A program made the position numbers and the translations under genes. This document shows positions 1-12,400 of a DNA stretch of 64,000 bases, piece by piece. The notes under the pieces are model-generated. The model worked only from the letters and a program-made list of their open reading frames with translations, did not search any database and was not told where the DNA came from. The DNA is from Martensiomyces pterosporus (taxonomy: Eukaryota; Kickxellomycota; Kickxellomycetes; Kickxellales; Kickxellaceae), in contig MU603933.1 of NCBI GenBank assembly GCA_025201845.1, positions 230,691-294,690 on the forward strand, written 5' to 3'. The first letter of the stretch is position 1; the number at the start of each line of letters is the position of its first letter.

Positions 1-109
1 TGACAAAGATACTCTATGCTATATGCGGTATGCCCACGCTTAGCGATACGAGAAGGGGTTGACAGGGAGGCGGGCGGGGGAGAAGCGTGAGAGAGGCGGC
101 GTTCCAGTC

Positions 110-454
110 TTAGAAGTAGGTGTCAAGGGTGGTCTTGACGGCGTTGGAGACACCAGTGCGGATCTTGGCGCGGACGTCAGGGGTCAGGGCATCGTGGACA
201 GCCTGGACGGCCTGGCGGACGACCTTCTGGCCGGTGGCGAGGATCTCCTCACCCGAGCCGCTGAGGTTGCGGACGATCTGGCCAGCGACCTGGGCAATGG
301 GGGCAGCAGCCTCCTGGACAGCGCGGTCGATGTTCTTGACCTGTTCGGTGGAGAGACCGAAGAGACGCTCAGAGATCTGAGAGTGGGTAAGGAGGTCGAG
401 GGTGGCAGAGGCCTGGCCGACGGCGGCAGCGATTGCGAGAGTCTTGAATTGCAT
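110..454 (-). CDS. small secreted alpha-helical protein, family member 1
   Basis: A 114-residue protein with no match I can name. The start chosen is the ATG directly before a classical signal peptide (MQFKTLAIAAAVGQASA, likely cleaved after Ala17), rather than the longer open frame upstream, which is UTR-like. The mature ~97 residues have no cysteines, are rich in Ala/Val/Gln, and read as two or three amphipathic helices; one NLSGSG stretch is a possible N-glycosylation and turn site. It is clearly homologous to the product of 1472-1831: both share TLDLLT after the signal, then FGLSxxQVKNxD, and a C-terminal ALTPxVRxK segment ending in a TLxx motif. The pair is tandem on the same strand, indicating local duplication. 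A minus-strand TATA box lies ~110 bp upstream. Secretion is inferred from the signal peptide; the role (wall-associated, effector-like or hydrophobin-like coat) is unknown. Confidence 0.8.
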   Translation of the reverse strand: MQFKTLAIAAAVGQASATLDLLTHSQISERLFGLSTEQVKNIDRAVQEAAAPIAQVAGQIVRNLSGSGEEILATGQKVVRQAVQAVHDALTPDVRAKIRTGVSNAVKTTLDTYF

Positions 455-541
455 TGTTGAGGCTGGTGGTGTTCTCGGGCGTGGGAGATGGAGATAGAAT
501 ATATCTTTGCGGTAAATACGTAAAAGCTCTTTCTTGAGGTG

Positions 542-560
542 GGCACCCGACATGGGTGCC
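542..560. promoter_or_regulatory. perfect 7-bp inverted repeat beside the TATA box
   Basis: GGCACCC, a 5-base loop (GACAT), then GGGTGCC. It abuts the minus-strand TATA box at 561-568, between that box and the start codon of the secreted protein at 110-454. It may be a binding site for a dimeric factor or lie just 5' of the transcript start. Chance occurrence is possible. Confidence 0.35.
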
Positions 561-568
561 ATTTTATA
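561..568 (-). promoter_or_regulatory. TATA box of secreted protein gene 1
   Basis: Reading the minus strand gives TATAAAAT within GGCTATAAAATGGC, 107-114 bp before the ATG at 454. The spacing is like that of the TATA boxes of the secreted-protein genes at 1472 and 15681. Confidence 0.6.
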
Positions 569-1471
569 GCCATTGAGAGGCTCTTGCTTCCGCCTGGTAT
601 GTGAGCTCCGCGTCTTGTGCGCTTCTTGGCGGCACACGTCTCCCTCCTTTCGACATTTCCTTTTTCTTCTTGACAGCTGCCGCTGCCAAATGCAACTCGG
701 ATGTAGCGTGCAATATAGCAGCATGTATGCACCACGCCATTTTCTACACTTTTCACCCATCAGACACCTTTGCACACACATATTTGTGGAGGCATATTGC
801 GAAATAATCCGTGCTTTACATGCAGCCACCACTCGCCAGGAAAAAAGAGACGAATCCGCTGCTTGAGGAGTGCCACAAATCCCAGCACTCTCACATGGCG
901 CTTGAGCTGGCGTATTAATACTGCCCAGCTTCGTGCACGGCGTTGAGCCATGCCTAATAGCCAATACAGCATATTGGAAAGCGCCAATTATCTGGTGTTC
1001 ATCAGCGACTTGTGTCTGCCGGCAACAAGCACTCTAGGTGCATATCGCCAAGCCCACATGTCATGTATGGCAGCGAATGAAACAATCTTGCCAGGAATAT
1101 GGCGTGCAGTAGCGATCCTCGCTTCATGAAATGGCACCCAGCCATGCGTTTTTTGTGTGGCCAGACATTGCGATCACAGTCGGCTATCAAGCCACCCCTG
1201 AGAGGCTAAGCTGTGGACAGCACACCAGCTCTTGGTTTGCAAGCCAAGGTAGCCATGGCTCAGATCCAGGATAGCCATGCAGACACCAGAGCTGCCGGGA
1301 CCAATGCACAGGCACGCCGCCTGCTGATCTAGACAGCGTCTGCGTGTTGCAGGAGGTTGACATTTATGTGCAGCATTTTGCATTTGGAAGCGCTAAACCG
1401 CTTGCAAGGAAATTCTACATCAGCTATTAACGGCCAAGCTATGCTCTGGGAAGGGGGTCTCGGGTCGCAGA
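569..1471. other. intergenic region between the two secreted paralogues
   Basis: About 0.9 kb upstream of the first paralogue and downstream of the second. Open frames here are short and lack domain signals or biased codon use. I see nothing else in it. Confidence 0.5.
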
Positions 1472-1831
1472 CTACAGAATGGCGTTGAGCGTGGAGTCCA
1501 CAATAGTAGTGATGGCCTTCTTGACCTTCTGCCTGACCTCAGGCGTCAGCGCCTTCGTAAGAGCCGCCGAAGCCTCCTTGAACGCCGGGGCGCTGTTCTT
1601 GTCGATGTCAGTGATGATCTTTGCAATGGCTTTGGCAGTGATGGTATATGCGTTGGTGATTGCTTCTGTGCTGAGTTGTTCGGCACGTACGATTGCATTG
1701 TCGACGTTCTTCACCTGTGCCGGGCTGAGTCCGAAAACTGCCTCTGAGAGCGGCTTGCCTGTGAGCAAGTCAAGAGTGGCTGTGGCCTGCCCGACTGCAG
1801 CGGCAGCAAAAATGAGGGCCTTGATTTGCAT
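1472..1831 (-). CDS. small secreted alpha-helical protein, family member 2
   Basis: A 119-residue paralogue of the protein at 110-454. The ATG at 1831 begins a signal peptide (MQIKALIFAAAAVGQATA, cleavage likely after Ala18); an earlier in-frame ATG 48 bp upstream would bury that signal and is less likely. The mature part begins TLDLLTG, carries FGLSPAQVKNVDNAI, a Thr/Ala/Ile-rich helical middle, and ends with ALTPEVRQKVKKAI and a TLNAIL tail. No cysteines and no recognised domain. It differs from member 1 mainly in the middle (TITAKAIAKIITDID), while both ends are conserved, so the family signature is the N-terminal LDLLT and FGLSxxQVKN blocks plus the C-terminal LTPxVR block. Its TATA box is at 1956-1961. 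Confidence 0.82.
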   Translation of the reverse strand: MQIKALIFAAAAVGQATATLDLLTGKPLSEAVFGLSPAQVKNVDNAIVRAEQLSTEAITNAYTITAKAIAKIITDIDKNSAPAFKEASAALTKALTPEVRQKVKKAITTIVDSTLNAIL

Positions 1832-1955
1832 CGTGTGTGGTGTGTGGTATGTGGTGCTGAGTGCAGGTATGTGAGTCACTGAATAGGCGCTGCGAAGAAA
1901 AGATGCTGCTGGTGAGCTGATTTGCGATGCACAAGAGACGCCGGGCGCCAGCTGG

Positions 1956-1961
1956 TTTATA
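1956..1961 (-). promoter_or_regulatory. TATA box of secreted protein gene 2
   Basis: Minus-strand TATAAA (context CGGTATAAACCAGC) about 125 bp before the ATG at 1831. Confidence 0.55.
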
Positions 1962-2509
1962 CCGATGCGTTGTGGTATATGTGCAGTGTTTATGATGTCT
2001 CCAAGCAGTGCTCGCTGGGTCCTGCAAAGGCAGTGCAGGGGATACGGCTACTTCTAGCTACTGCTCGTTTGCAAAGCCGGAAACCCAAGCAACGCACTGC
2101 ACTTTTGCGGTGCTAATTTGCGAAATACATGCATGCGCCTTTGGCGGTGGTAAAAGAAGCTATGCCATGGTGGCACTATGAGGCACATCAGCTAGCTGCC
2201 GTCATATTCCGGTATCTTACTCCGGTATCTTATATGTGGTGTTACTTTTCAGCAGAGCAGTCCCGCTCGATAATCGCTAGCAGTTGCTCCTCATATTGCA
2301 TTCATGCGGCTGCGCATAGCCCTTGTAGTAGGCGGATGGTTCGTCACTGTGTTTCGTATTACACTCGTGGGCAGTAGCACCGGTTTCCTGCTGGCCCACG
2401 ATTTGTGCTTGCGGATAGTGCATGGGCACGACGACGCAGGGTTTGCGAAAGAGAGGAATACAAGATCAGGAGTCTATGTGTGAGGCGAGAAAACGTGGGC
2501 AGGCTCCGC
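1962..2509. other. intergenic region before the glutamyltransferase 3' end
   Basis: Upstream region of secreted gene 2 and 3' flank of the gene at 2510-4599. It contains a short imperfect tandem repeat near 2207-2232 (CCGGTATCTTA twice, period about 13). Nothing else is recognisable. Confidence 0.45.
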
Positions 2510-4599
2510 TTAGAATCCAGCAGCGAGGCCGTGCTTCCGTGCATCACTAACGGCATAGATGGTGCCATCAGGCTGCTTGTGGACTGCCTGCACCACCGAG
2601 CTGCCATGCTTCAGTGGTGCAATGGTGTGGCCGAACGACGCCAGCGAGTGGGCAATGCTGATCGGGAAGAGCGGGTCAACGCTCAGCTGGTCTGGCAGCA
2701 GCTGGTGGTGCAGGCGCGGCATATCAATTGCATGATCCAGGCGCATGCCAAAATCAAAGAGATTGATAATCACCTGAAGCACGGCAGTGAGGATCCGACT
2801 GCCTCCGCTGCCTCCGACCACAAGCTCCACATGACCGTCCCGCTCGACAATTGTAGCAGAGGTGGATGACAGTGGGCGCTTGCCCGGCACAATCTTGTTG
2901 AAGGGCGAGGGGCGCAGGCCAAATCCGTTCGTCTTGTTGGTTGTGCTGAAATCGTCCATTTCGTCATTGAGAATCACGCCAGTTACCGGGTCCATGATAC
3001 GCGACCCAAACTCGAGGTTGACAGTGGACGTCACTGCGACTGCCATCTCGTCGCTGTCCAAGACAGAGAGGTGCGTGGTTCCATGGTTGTTCAGAATGTC
3101 GTACTCGGGGTCGTAATGCATCACACCAAACGTCTGTGTGTCCGAGATGTTGGCTCTAATCTGGCCGGCGTAGTGCTTGCTGATTTGCCTGCTGATGTTG
3201 GCAGCGAGGTCAACAAACCGCGGGTCTCCAAGGGCGGTTCTCTGGGCTGCGCCAAACTTCATGGCCTCAACAATGCGGTGGTAGCTCAGCGCTGTTTGGC
3301 CGCCAGCAGCAAGCGTGTATCCCTCAAGAACATTGAGCATGTTTAGCAGCACAGAGCCGCTGGTTGGTGGCGAGCCCGTAATGACTCTGCGTCCATGGTA
3401 GAACGTTTCAATGGGCTCATGGTCAATGGCCTTGTACTGGGCAAAGTCATCCGTGGTCAGAATGCCGCCGTTGTCCTGCACAGCCTTGACCAAGCTCCTG
3501 GCGATTTCCCCCGAGTAGAATGCCTGGGGGCCATGGCGCGCAATCTCTTCAAGAGTGTGTGCGAGCTCTGGACGCCGGACAATGTCCCCAGGGCTCAGTA
3601 AATGGCCCTTGCCATCCGTGTAGGTGGTGTTGAACCCCGGCGAGCTGATAATGTGCGCCTCCATCGATTTGAGCTGTGTGTGCACAAGGCTGCTCAGCGC
3701 AAAGCCCTTTCTTGCCAGCTTGATGGATGGCTCGAACAGGCGATGCCACGGCAGCTTTCCAAACCGCTTGTGCGCACTATGGAGACCAGCGATTTCGCCA
3801 GGCACGCCGACAGCCAGACCGCCAATCTGGGCGAGAGTGATGTTGTTGATGTACATGTCCTCGGTTGCTGCTCCACCAGCAGTCTCTCTAAAGTCGATGA
3901 GAACAGGCTTTTTGTCGCCAGGCAGCCGCACAAGCATAAATCCCCCGCCGCCAATCCCGGAGGAGTGGGCCTGGAGAATGCCGATGCAAAGGGTGCTGGC
4001 AACTGCAGCATCCACAGCATTCCCGCCCTCACGCAGAACTATAAAGCCGAGCAACGAAAAAAAAGAGCACAGCAAAACACAGCAATGCGCAGCAGCCGTT
4101 TAGATACAGTGGAAGTGTCTTGCTGTCGCCATAAAATGCCTCTATACAAAATGAGGTGGGCGCTTACCGTCCAGGCCGATAGCCGAGCAGCGGGGTTCGT
4201 CAGTGGCAACTGCACCGCGTTTGGCAACAACCAATGTTGAGTGCTCCACTGGATCTATGCCAGCGACCATGAGTATGAGATACAAGCAAGCGACTGTTAG
4301 CGAGAGTTGCATGCCTAGCGACCTTCACCTTTTGCGCGTGGATGCAGAATCAATGCTGATGTCTAGACAGGCTTTGGCGTGCTCTTACCCTTGTGAACGG
4401 AGGCTATAGCAAGCAGCCCGCCTACAAAGGCGATTATGAGAAGCGCTGCCGCAGTCACGCAAAGCATCCGTCTTCGGCAGCTGCTGTGGCTACGGCGAGC
4501 CCCCGACCCCTGCAAAGAGGCATTGTGGTTTGCCAAAAGCGCAACAGACTCTTCTTGCGCCCCTGGGGACTCTCGATTGTTGATATTGGCGAGAGGCAT
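2510..4599 (-). CDS. gamma-glutamyltransferase, membrane-anchored, three exons
   Basis: Transfers or hydrolyses the gamma-glutamyl group of glutathione and conjugates (family GGT/T03). Proposed exons, minus strand: 4599-4389, 4254-4168 and 4038-2510; both introns have GTAAG donors and TAG acceptors, and the join is in frame at 608 residues, the usual family length. Exon 1 encodes a short cytosolic tail and one membrane segment (about residues 46-67), so the enzyme should be a type II protein facing the vacuole lumen or outside. Exon 2 gives GAVATDEPRCSAIGLD, which joins to VLREGGNAVDAAVAS, the family N-terminal signature. The autoprocessing site NNHGTTHLSV places the catalytic Thr at about residue 420; downstream VNLEFGSRIMDP and GGSGGSRI are conserved substrate-loop motifs. 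An alternative acceptor 33 bp upstream would also stay in frame; I prefer the one at 4255 because a CTAAC branch site sits only just before the other. Confidence 0.9.
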
Positions 4600-6486
4600 C
4601 AGGCAGCTTGAGTAAGACTGTGTCTACAAATCAGCGTGTTTCTATGGGATAGAGGCAGTGTGGAATAGCAAGAGGTGAAAACAGGGCGTAAATGTGAAAA
4701 ATACGGGGAGAGAGAGAAAGAGAGACATGGCTTTAGTCGTGTGCTCGGCTGGCTCACAGCCATTCAGCCAGCTGGGAAGCGCCGGAGCGAGAAAGAGCTA
4801 ATTGGAAGGGGGATTGCGAGCATGTCATCCGCGATGACGCGCACGCGGAGGGAAGGAGGATTGCCAGAGCACGCTGTGATTTGGCGCGCGGAGGCCGTCA
4901 CGGTACCACAGCGCCTCCCGCTGCGTTCCTGCTGCCGCTGCGTGTGCCAAAGCCCCTTGGCGTTGGTGCTGGTGTTGGGCTGGCGGACTTTGCCAGCTGC
5001 TCCCAGCAGCACCCGGCGCATTTGTAATCAGCGGCAGCGGCAGGTTGAGCACTCTGGGTCTCGATCCAGAGGGATTCTTGTGCCAGCGCGAGTCGCAGCC
5101 CCACATGTGCCATCGGCCACTGCCGCCATGTATCGGCGGCGGGCATATGCAGCCGTGATTGCAGGGCGAATCAGCTAATTTTCGTTGCGGAGCCACTTGG
5201 CACCTGCCCCTGCCCATTTATGTAGCGAGCGGTGCATGTCGCTGGGAAAGCAGCAGCTTGCCCCCTGCACTGGCCAGCTGCTACTTCAGAGCCCAGCGCG
5301 AGCAGCAGCAGGCACGCCGTTTCCTGCCCCTTGCTGTCTAGCGGTCTTATTATTATTCCCCCAGCACTCTGCTTAATTGCCCTGTTCGCATCTCTATTTT
5401 CTGTCCTTCCAGCGGCCCCTTTTACTTCGCATACTCTTTCCGGCTCAACGACCAACAGCAGGTAAGGACGGCTTGTATGACGATCTAGAGCATTCAGAGC
5501 AAGTGGCACGCCAGCAGACCCTCCACCCCCACCTCGCGAATTTTTCGGCTGTTCAAGGAGCGAGAGGCCATCTGAGCAAGTTGACACCAGGCTTATTCAT
5601 TCTTTTCGCCCTCGCCTCGCCTCCGAATTTTGTAGCTATTCTGCCGTAGGCATTGCTCTGTGGATACGTGGTACTTGCTTCACAATTTCGCTTGTTATTT
5701 TTAGCCGCGTGAAGCTTGCACACAACCCACGCAGCACTTTTCCTTGACGCTCACACTCGCCTTTTCTCCATTTTTGATATCCCGCTTGGCGACTCTGTCC
5801 AGCAGTAGCAGCAGCAGCAGCACACCACTACCATAGAGCTCAGCCGCACTGGGAACTATAAACACCCGCCTCAACACGCGCCAAATTTCGGCCCACCTCT
5901 GTTTATTGACACTCGCTTGGGGACAGGGTACAATTTTGTCTTGTGAACGGCGGACGAGCACACAGCACAATACATTCAGTGCAGCACACAGCAGCAATCG
6001 CTCGGCAGGAGAAATAATTGAGGAGGACTTTGCTCGTGCAGCTACCGATTGCGTGTTGGCGCTCACACCTAGCGACTCTCTTTGCCTGCTCAGCGCAGCC
6101 TGGGCAACAGCTCTACCGGACACCAGCTACAGCTCCACTTTGAACACAAGGTAAAGCCATGCTTTATTGTTCGCAGCCCTGTCTTGACATTTGTCCCACT
6201 TGCACTCTAGCTCTGCGGGCGCTACAAAGCGCTATTCTGCCTCTGCGCTTTTATTGCAGCCGCATTATACTGTGCAACGTGCTGGCAGTCCTATATATCG
6301 ACTGCCTCTCATTCCTCTTTTCCACTCTGGCGCTACTTCAAATGGCTACGCTCAGTAGGTTCGGACAGCACCTTCACATAGCAGCGCTGCTACGTCGCCA
6401 CACACGCTGCCTGGCATCAGCGGCCAACGAAACCGGGCACCTGCCGTCTCCTCGCTTCTAACGTGGGGCTATCGCGGGCGCACACA
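4600..6486. other. divergent intergenic region and long leader of the YAK1 gene
   Basis: 1.9 kb between the divergent glutamyltransferase and YAK1 genes. No TATA box stands out. From about 5340 the plus strand becomes rich in CT and CAG-like triplets (short CAG run near 5802-5822), typical of a fungal promoter or leader. Several ATGs precede the YAK1 start, and possible leader splice sites occur (GTAAGG at 5462, GTAAAG at 6150; CAG acceptors near 6350 and 6420), so a spliced 5' leader is likely but unproven. Only short unconvincing open frames are present. Confidence 0.45.
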
Positions 6487-9400
6487 ATGAACTCGAACAA
6501 CCGGTCCAACGTGCCGCTGGCGTCCTATCCGGACAACCAGTACTTCTATGACGACTTTGCTGATCAGGCGCTGCAAGACGGCGGCGCGGCCCCTCATGCA
6601 AGCACATCATCGCCCATGCTCGTCGCCCAGGCATCTGCTTCTGGAAGCGGTGCTGGCTTGCGCCAAGCAGCCATGATGGCGAGCACAGACTCCCACACAC
6701 CACCAACAGCAGCAGCCGCAGCCAGAATACCCTCGTACTCTGACCAGGAGGCACACTTGGCGAGTATTGCGAGCGACCCTTCGTTCCACACCATCGTGAT
6801 CAGCGACGGCGGCCAAAACCGAGTGCCACTCACTGCATCTGGCAGCTTTGGGCAGGGGCAGCAGCTGCGGCCCAAGCAGAGCTTCGATATGGCTGGCACC
6901 TCGAATTTGGCTGGCACCAGCGTCACGCTATCCTCCTCGCTGCCAGCGAGCAATCTGTTCCTCCACGGCGGCCTTGGTGGGAACGCACTTGGCCAGTCCA
7001 ATGCATCTGGTGCTGCTGGTGTGCTGCACACAGAGCATCCCAAGGTCGCAGTGCACTCGACTCAGGGTCAAGCACAGCCAGCTGGCTGGGGCGCCTCGCA
7101 GGTGTCGATTGGCGGGCCTCTAAGCGACCAGTTTATGGACTTGGACGTGCCCTCGGGCCATGGCGCTACTCAGTCGCAAAGCGCAAGCGCCTACCCCAGC
7201 CAGTCTTCGCACAGCATATCGTCGCTATCCAACCACCATGCGCTGGCTCAGGCGCAATGGAGCGGCAGGCCAACCAGCCAAGCAAGCATGCAGCAGCCTG
7301 GCTACCCACCGGCAATGTCTGATACAGCTCAAGGTGCAGCTGCCGCTCGTGGCGCGGGCGACCACAGCGTAAACTCGCTGTCCGAGTCTGCATACCAGTC
7401 TGTTTTGATGGATGACTCCTTCCCTCAAGCCTCCGCCTCTCACTCCACACAAGCGTACCCAGTCTCGCAGCCAGGTCTGCCTCCGGCAGGCCCCGCTTCA
7501 GCCACCCTCTCTGCATACGTCTCTGGTACCCACTCGCCCTTTGGTGCTCGTGGCCGCAGCCGGCGGAGGCCGCACCATGCCTACGAGTACCCTGACCCCC
7601 AGAACGCCAGCGCGTATTCGTCAGGGTCATCGCCCGCACAGACGCCCTCTGTGCTGCCGGGCCTGCGCACCGCAAACATTGGCGGAAGCTCTGCAGAGTT
7701 GACGAACGGAATGGAGGAGAGCGGCGTGCTCGGCAATGACGGGCTGGGCCACAGCGCCTCGATACAGTCGCTAAGCGGGTCTATCGGCTCTGATGTCGAG
7801 GCTTCTGGCTACCCTCCCTCTGCTGCTCAGGCAATGGCAGCGGCAGGTGCACCCTCCCCGGCGCGTTCAGCGCCCATGTACCACTACCCCGAAATGGCAT
7901 ACAGGCCAGTGAACATGGCTCGTGCTGGGCTGCCCCAGTCGCAACAAAGGACCGACTACATGGGCTCTGTGCCCAGCTTCACCCAGCAGACCGGCCAGTC
8001 GTCGCAGACTTCATCTCAGCTCAACCAGTATGACTCCTCGGTTCCAGTCATGTACGACATACAGGCGAGCCACCAGAGCCACCTCTCATCGCTGAGCAGT
8101 GGCCGCAACTCCGAGGTGGCAGCGTCCAGAGAGCAGCCCGGCTCCGTAATTAGCATCAGCGGCGACTCTGAGTCCAGCGGCACAGAGGCTGTCAGTAGCG
8201 ACCAGGCAACAGCCAGTGTGGGAAACGATAGCGCAGTGGGCAGCACCGGCGACAGCCACCACTCCCACTTGAGGGCAGCCGGCACCCAAGGTTCCCTGGG
8301 CGCAGAGGATGCCTACCGAGGATATGGAGGCGCTGTTATGTCCATGTCTCATATGCGGTGGAGCACATCCGCCAAGGGCTCTCCTCTGCGGACTGAGCTG
8401 AGCTCGGCAGGTATCGCTATCGGCCAGGCGTCGACCACCGGTGGCTTCGCGCAAGGCACGATAGCGCCGGCCACCTCGGCCATGGGCGAGGCCATGGCCA
8501 GTCGGTCGGGCAGCATTGCGGGTTCGTCCTACGACCACACCAGCCAGCAGGCAGTACAGATATACGCCACATTGCCTCGCTCTACACTCGGCGCACACGA
8601 TGCATCAAGCAACAACGGCAGCCACACGTCTACAGACGCCTACCCCAATAGGGCAAGCCCGGTGACTGGCATAGCTCCCAATGCCGCCTCGATACACTCC
8701 ATATCGGCCCCTTGGTCGCAGGCATCGCCACAGCTGAGCGCTTCGACCGGGGCAGCTGCTAGGCAAATGCAGCAAGTGGGTGGCGGGGGTGGCGGATCTT
8801 CTACATATGGCACCCAGTCTGGAGCGAGCACGATGCAGCCTTACCAGGATGCAGCGCACTTGCATATCAGCACGTCAGCGGGTGGTGGCCAAATGCAGAG
8901 CCTGCCTGCGCTTGCCACCAGCCACAGCTCCTCAAGCAGTGCAGCGAACCTGGCGACTGCTAGTCAGCAGCAGCAGCAACCACAGGCTCTGTCGGCTGAC
9001 GGTAACCCCGACAGATACACGAAGCCAGCCGCCAACGTCCTGAGCGACTACTACATGGTCAACTCGCCGACTAGCCAGCAATTCACAGAGCCGCACACGC
9101 CTTCTATCGAGTCGTCCTCGCTCTTGCCTATGGCTGAAGTCAGCCAAGGGGCTCGGGCACCACGGACCTCCAACATGGACGAGATAAATGCCCATTCGCA
9201 AGAATACCTGCATAGGCGGAGACGTCGTCTGACCCAGAGTCGGCACAACCGCCAGCGCAGCGGGAGCACAGCTGACACTGCTGTGCGCCTAACTGTGTCT
9301 CGCAATACGATGCCGCTGTCGTCTCCCAGTGCAAACTCGCATGTCAGCAACCGCAGCATGGATGAGGGACACGGCCAGGAGTACGAGGCTTTAGCGCACA

Positions 9401-12400
9401 GTCGCCAGCAGCAGACATATCAGGCGGCCACGCAGCAGGCGTCACTGCCACCTCAGGTTGCGGCCGGTTACGCCAGCTCGTCTGTGGACCACGTCTCAAT
9501 TGGCTCGATGAGCGCTGCTAGCGAGCCTCAGCTCAGTACAGTGGCTAACGTCCATGCTCATGGCCACAGCGACGCACACACTCAGCCCCTGCCTTCGCCA
9601 CATCTGCAAGCGCAAGCGCAGATGCAAGCACAAGCACAGCTGCAAGCACATGCCCAAGCTCAGATGCAACTACAGGCTCAAGCTCAGGCCCAAGCTCAGG
9701 CCCAAGCTCAAGCGCAGGCGCAGGCACAGATAGAATTCCTTCAGCGGCTTCAGCAGGAGCAGCTCCACCAAGCCTTGGAGCAACAGCGGCGCAAGATTAG
9801 GGCAATGCATGAGCAGGAGCTCATTCGCTACCGCAGCTACAAGCCCCTATTCAACCTGACCGTTGACATCGTCGAGACGTACCGCAAGTGCCGTCCGGAG
9901 TTTAGGTACGAGAGCGCACGCCGCCCTCGCCGGGTGCTCACAAAGCCGTCTGAGGGCGTGAAGAACGACGGGTTTGATAACGAAAACTCGGACTATATTC
10001 TGTACGTTAACGACGTGATCGGCGACCAGGAGGGCAAGCAGTACATGATCCTGGAGATGCTTGGCAGCGGCACTTTTGGGCAGGTTGTCAAGTGCCAGAA
10101 CCTGAAAACGAGCGAGCTCTTTGCTGTCAAGGTCATCAAGAACAAGACGGCGTACTACAACCAAAGCATGATGGAGGTGCAGATGCTGAATCTTCTTAAC
10201 AACAACTACGACCGCGAGAACAAGCACCACATCTTGCGCCTCAAGGACTGGTTTGTGTTCCGGAACCACCTGGTCTTCGTCAACGAGCTCCTCTCAATCA
10301 ACCTGTATGACCTCCTCAAGCAAAACCAGTACCACGGTCTCTCGACGAACCTTGTCCGGGTGCTCATTCAGCAGATCCTTGATGCCATGACCGTCATGGC
10401 CGACGCACAGATCATCCATGCCGATCTCAAGCCCGAGAACATTCTCTTGGAAGGGATGGAGAAGCCCGTGGTCAAGGTCATCGACTTTGGGTCCGCTTGC
10501 TTTGAGTGGCAGACAACCTTCACGTACATCCAATCCCGGTTCTATCGCTCGCCGGAGATCCTCCTGGGGCTTCCTTATTCGTCGCGCATCGACATGTGGT
10601 CGCTTGGCTGCATCGTTGCTGAGCTTTACCTGGGACTGCCTCTGTTCCCTGGCTCGTCGGAGTACAACCAGCTGTCCCGAATTGTTGACCTGCTTGGCAC
10701 ACCGCCCACAAACATGCTAGAGGCGGCACGGCGTACCGATGAGTTTTTCAACTACCTGGGCCCCAGCACGTGGGAGTTCAAGCCGCTTGAGCAGTATTCG
10801 CGGGAGCGCAAGGTTGACGAGAAGCAGTCCAAGCGCTATTTCGCTGCGAGCACGCTGGAGGAGCTCATTACGACGTATCCGATTCGGCGCAGGATGACTG
10901 ACATGGAGCAGGTGCGCGAGCACCAGTCGCGGATTGCGCTTGTCGACTTTCTACGAGGGCTGCTTCAGCTGGACCCCAACAAGCGCTGGTCCCCTCGCCA
11001 GGCTGTCCAGCACCCGTTTATCACCGGCCAGCCATTCGGTGGCTCGTTCATGCCGCCGCATCCATCTGGCGGATCGCGCGACCCGGGAAACTCCTCTAGC
11101 CCTTATGGCAGCACCCACAGTGGCCACCAGAGCCACTCGAACGCAGGCGCCTATTCGATCCAAGGCGGGTATGGCGGCAGCCAGGGCATGGGCTATTCTG
11201 GCCAAGGAGCTGGAGGAGGCCATGGCACTAACGGCAGTACGATGTATACCACACACAGCTCAGCGCAAGGCCAGGCGTCTATGCAAAGCCTGCCGCTGCA
11301 CAACAGCAGCCACCATTCCGACATGGCTACCGGTGGCGAAATTCAGTGGAATCACGCCCAGCAGCACCAGCAGCAGTCCAGCCAGGGAAATGCGTCAGCG
11401 GACATTAGTCCTAGCATCCCTGGGTCGTTTCCTGTGAACAAAGATGCTGCTGCGTCGCACACGCACGCGCGGCAGTATGAGGCGGATGCGGAACACGGAA
11501 TGCAGCAGCTGCCTACTCAGAATTCTTCGCAGCCAAGCCGGCGCAATGGCAGTCGCCGCAGCAGGGCTACAACTATCGGATATCCAGGCGGACTGTCCCA
11601 CCCGCGAAACGCAGCAATTCTTGGTGGCCCTCAGCAGCCTGAGCTCCAGTCAGCCGACGTGCCGCCTTCACTCGGCTACTCTACCGCAACGCACCAGCTA
11701 CAAGCGGGTTTTTTAGGCGTTGACCCGAGTACAGCTCATGTGGGTGGCTCGCTGGCAGTCGACAGCAAGCTACGAGCTGTGCCGGGTCGTTTTGATGATT
11801 CTCAGAGCAGCAGCAGACATTCTGTATACGGTGGCCGCGACTGGGCCACGCGCTCTGAGGCTGCCCAGCGCCGCTACTTGCTAAGCGAGCGGCAGCAGCA
11901 GCGGCTAGTTCAGCAGAGGCAGATGTATCGGAGCGAAATGAGCGACAATCTGTCGGCATATGATGGCTACGACAGCAGCGACTTGCTCCCTTTGCCTGTA
12001 GTCGGACAGAGCCGTGGCGGCACGCTCGTTGGGACCAAAGGCAATGCGAGCGTCGATATGGGGGCTAGCAACAGTGGGCTGTCATCTTTGTCGGAGGTCT
12101 CGGCCCGTGTCCTGGCTATGAACAATGGCTCGCTCAGTGATCTGCGTCCGCTGATGGCCAGCCCGTCTATACAATCCTCGGCTAGTTCGCGCCAACGGCT
12201 TGGCAGTGCCCGCAGTGGCGGGGACGGCGGCAACCGGCCGACAGCCAGCAGCATCCCTTTGGCCGAGAGAAGCAAGCGGACGTCGCGCAATCCATCAGTT
12301 GACTACAGAAGCAGCATGAACGAGCTCACAGCCGGCCCAGGCTTTGTGTCTGGAGAGCCCACCGCCAATGGCGTCGTTTTCGCAGGTAGATTCGAAACGA

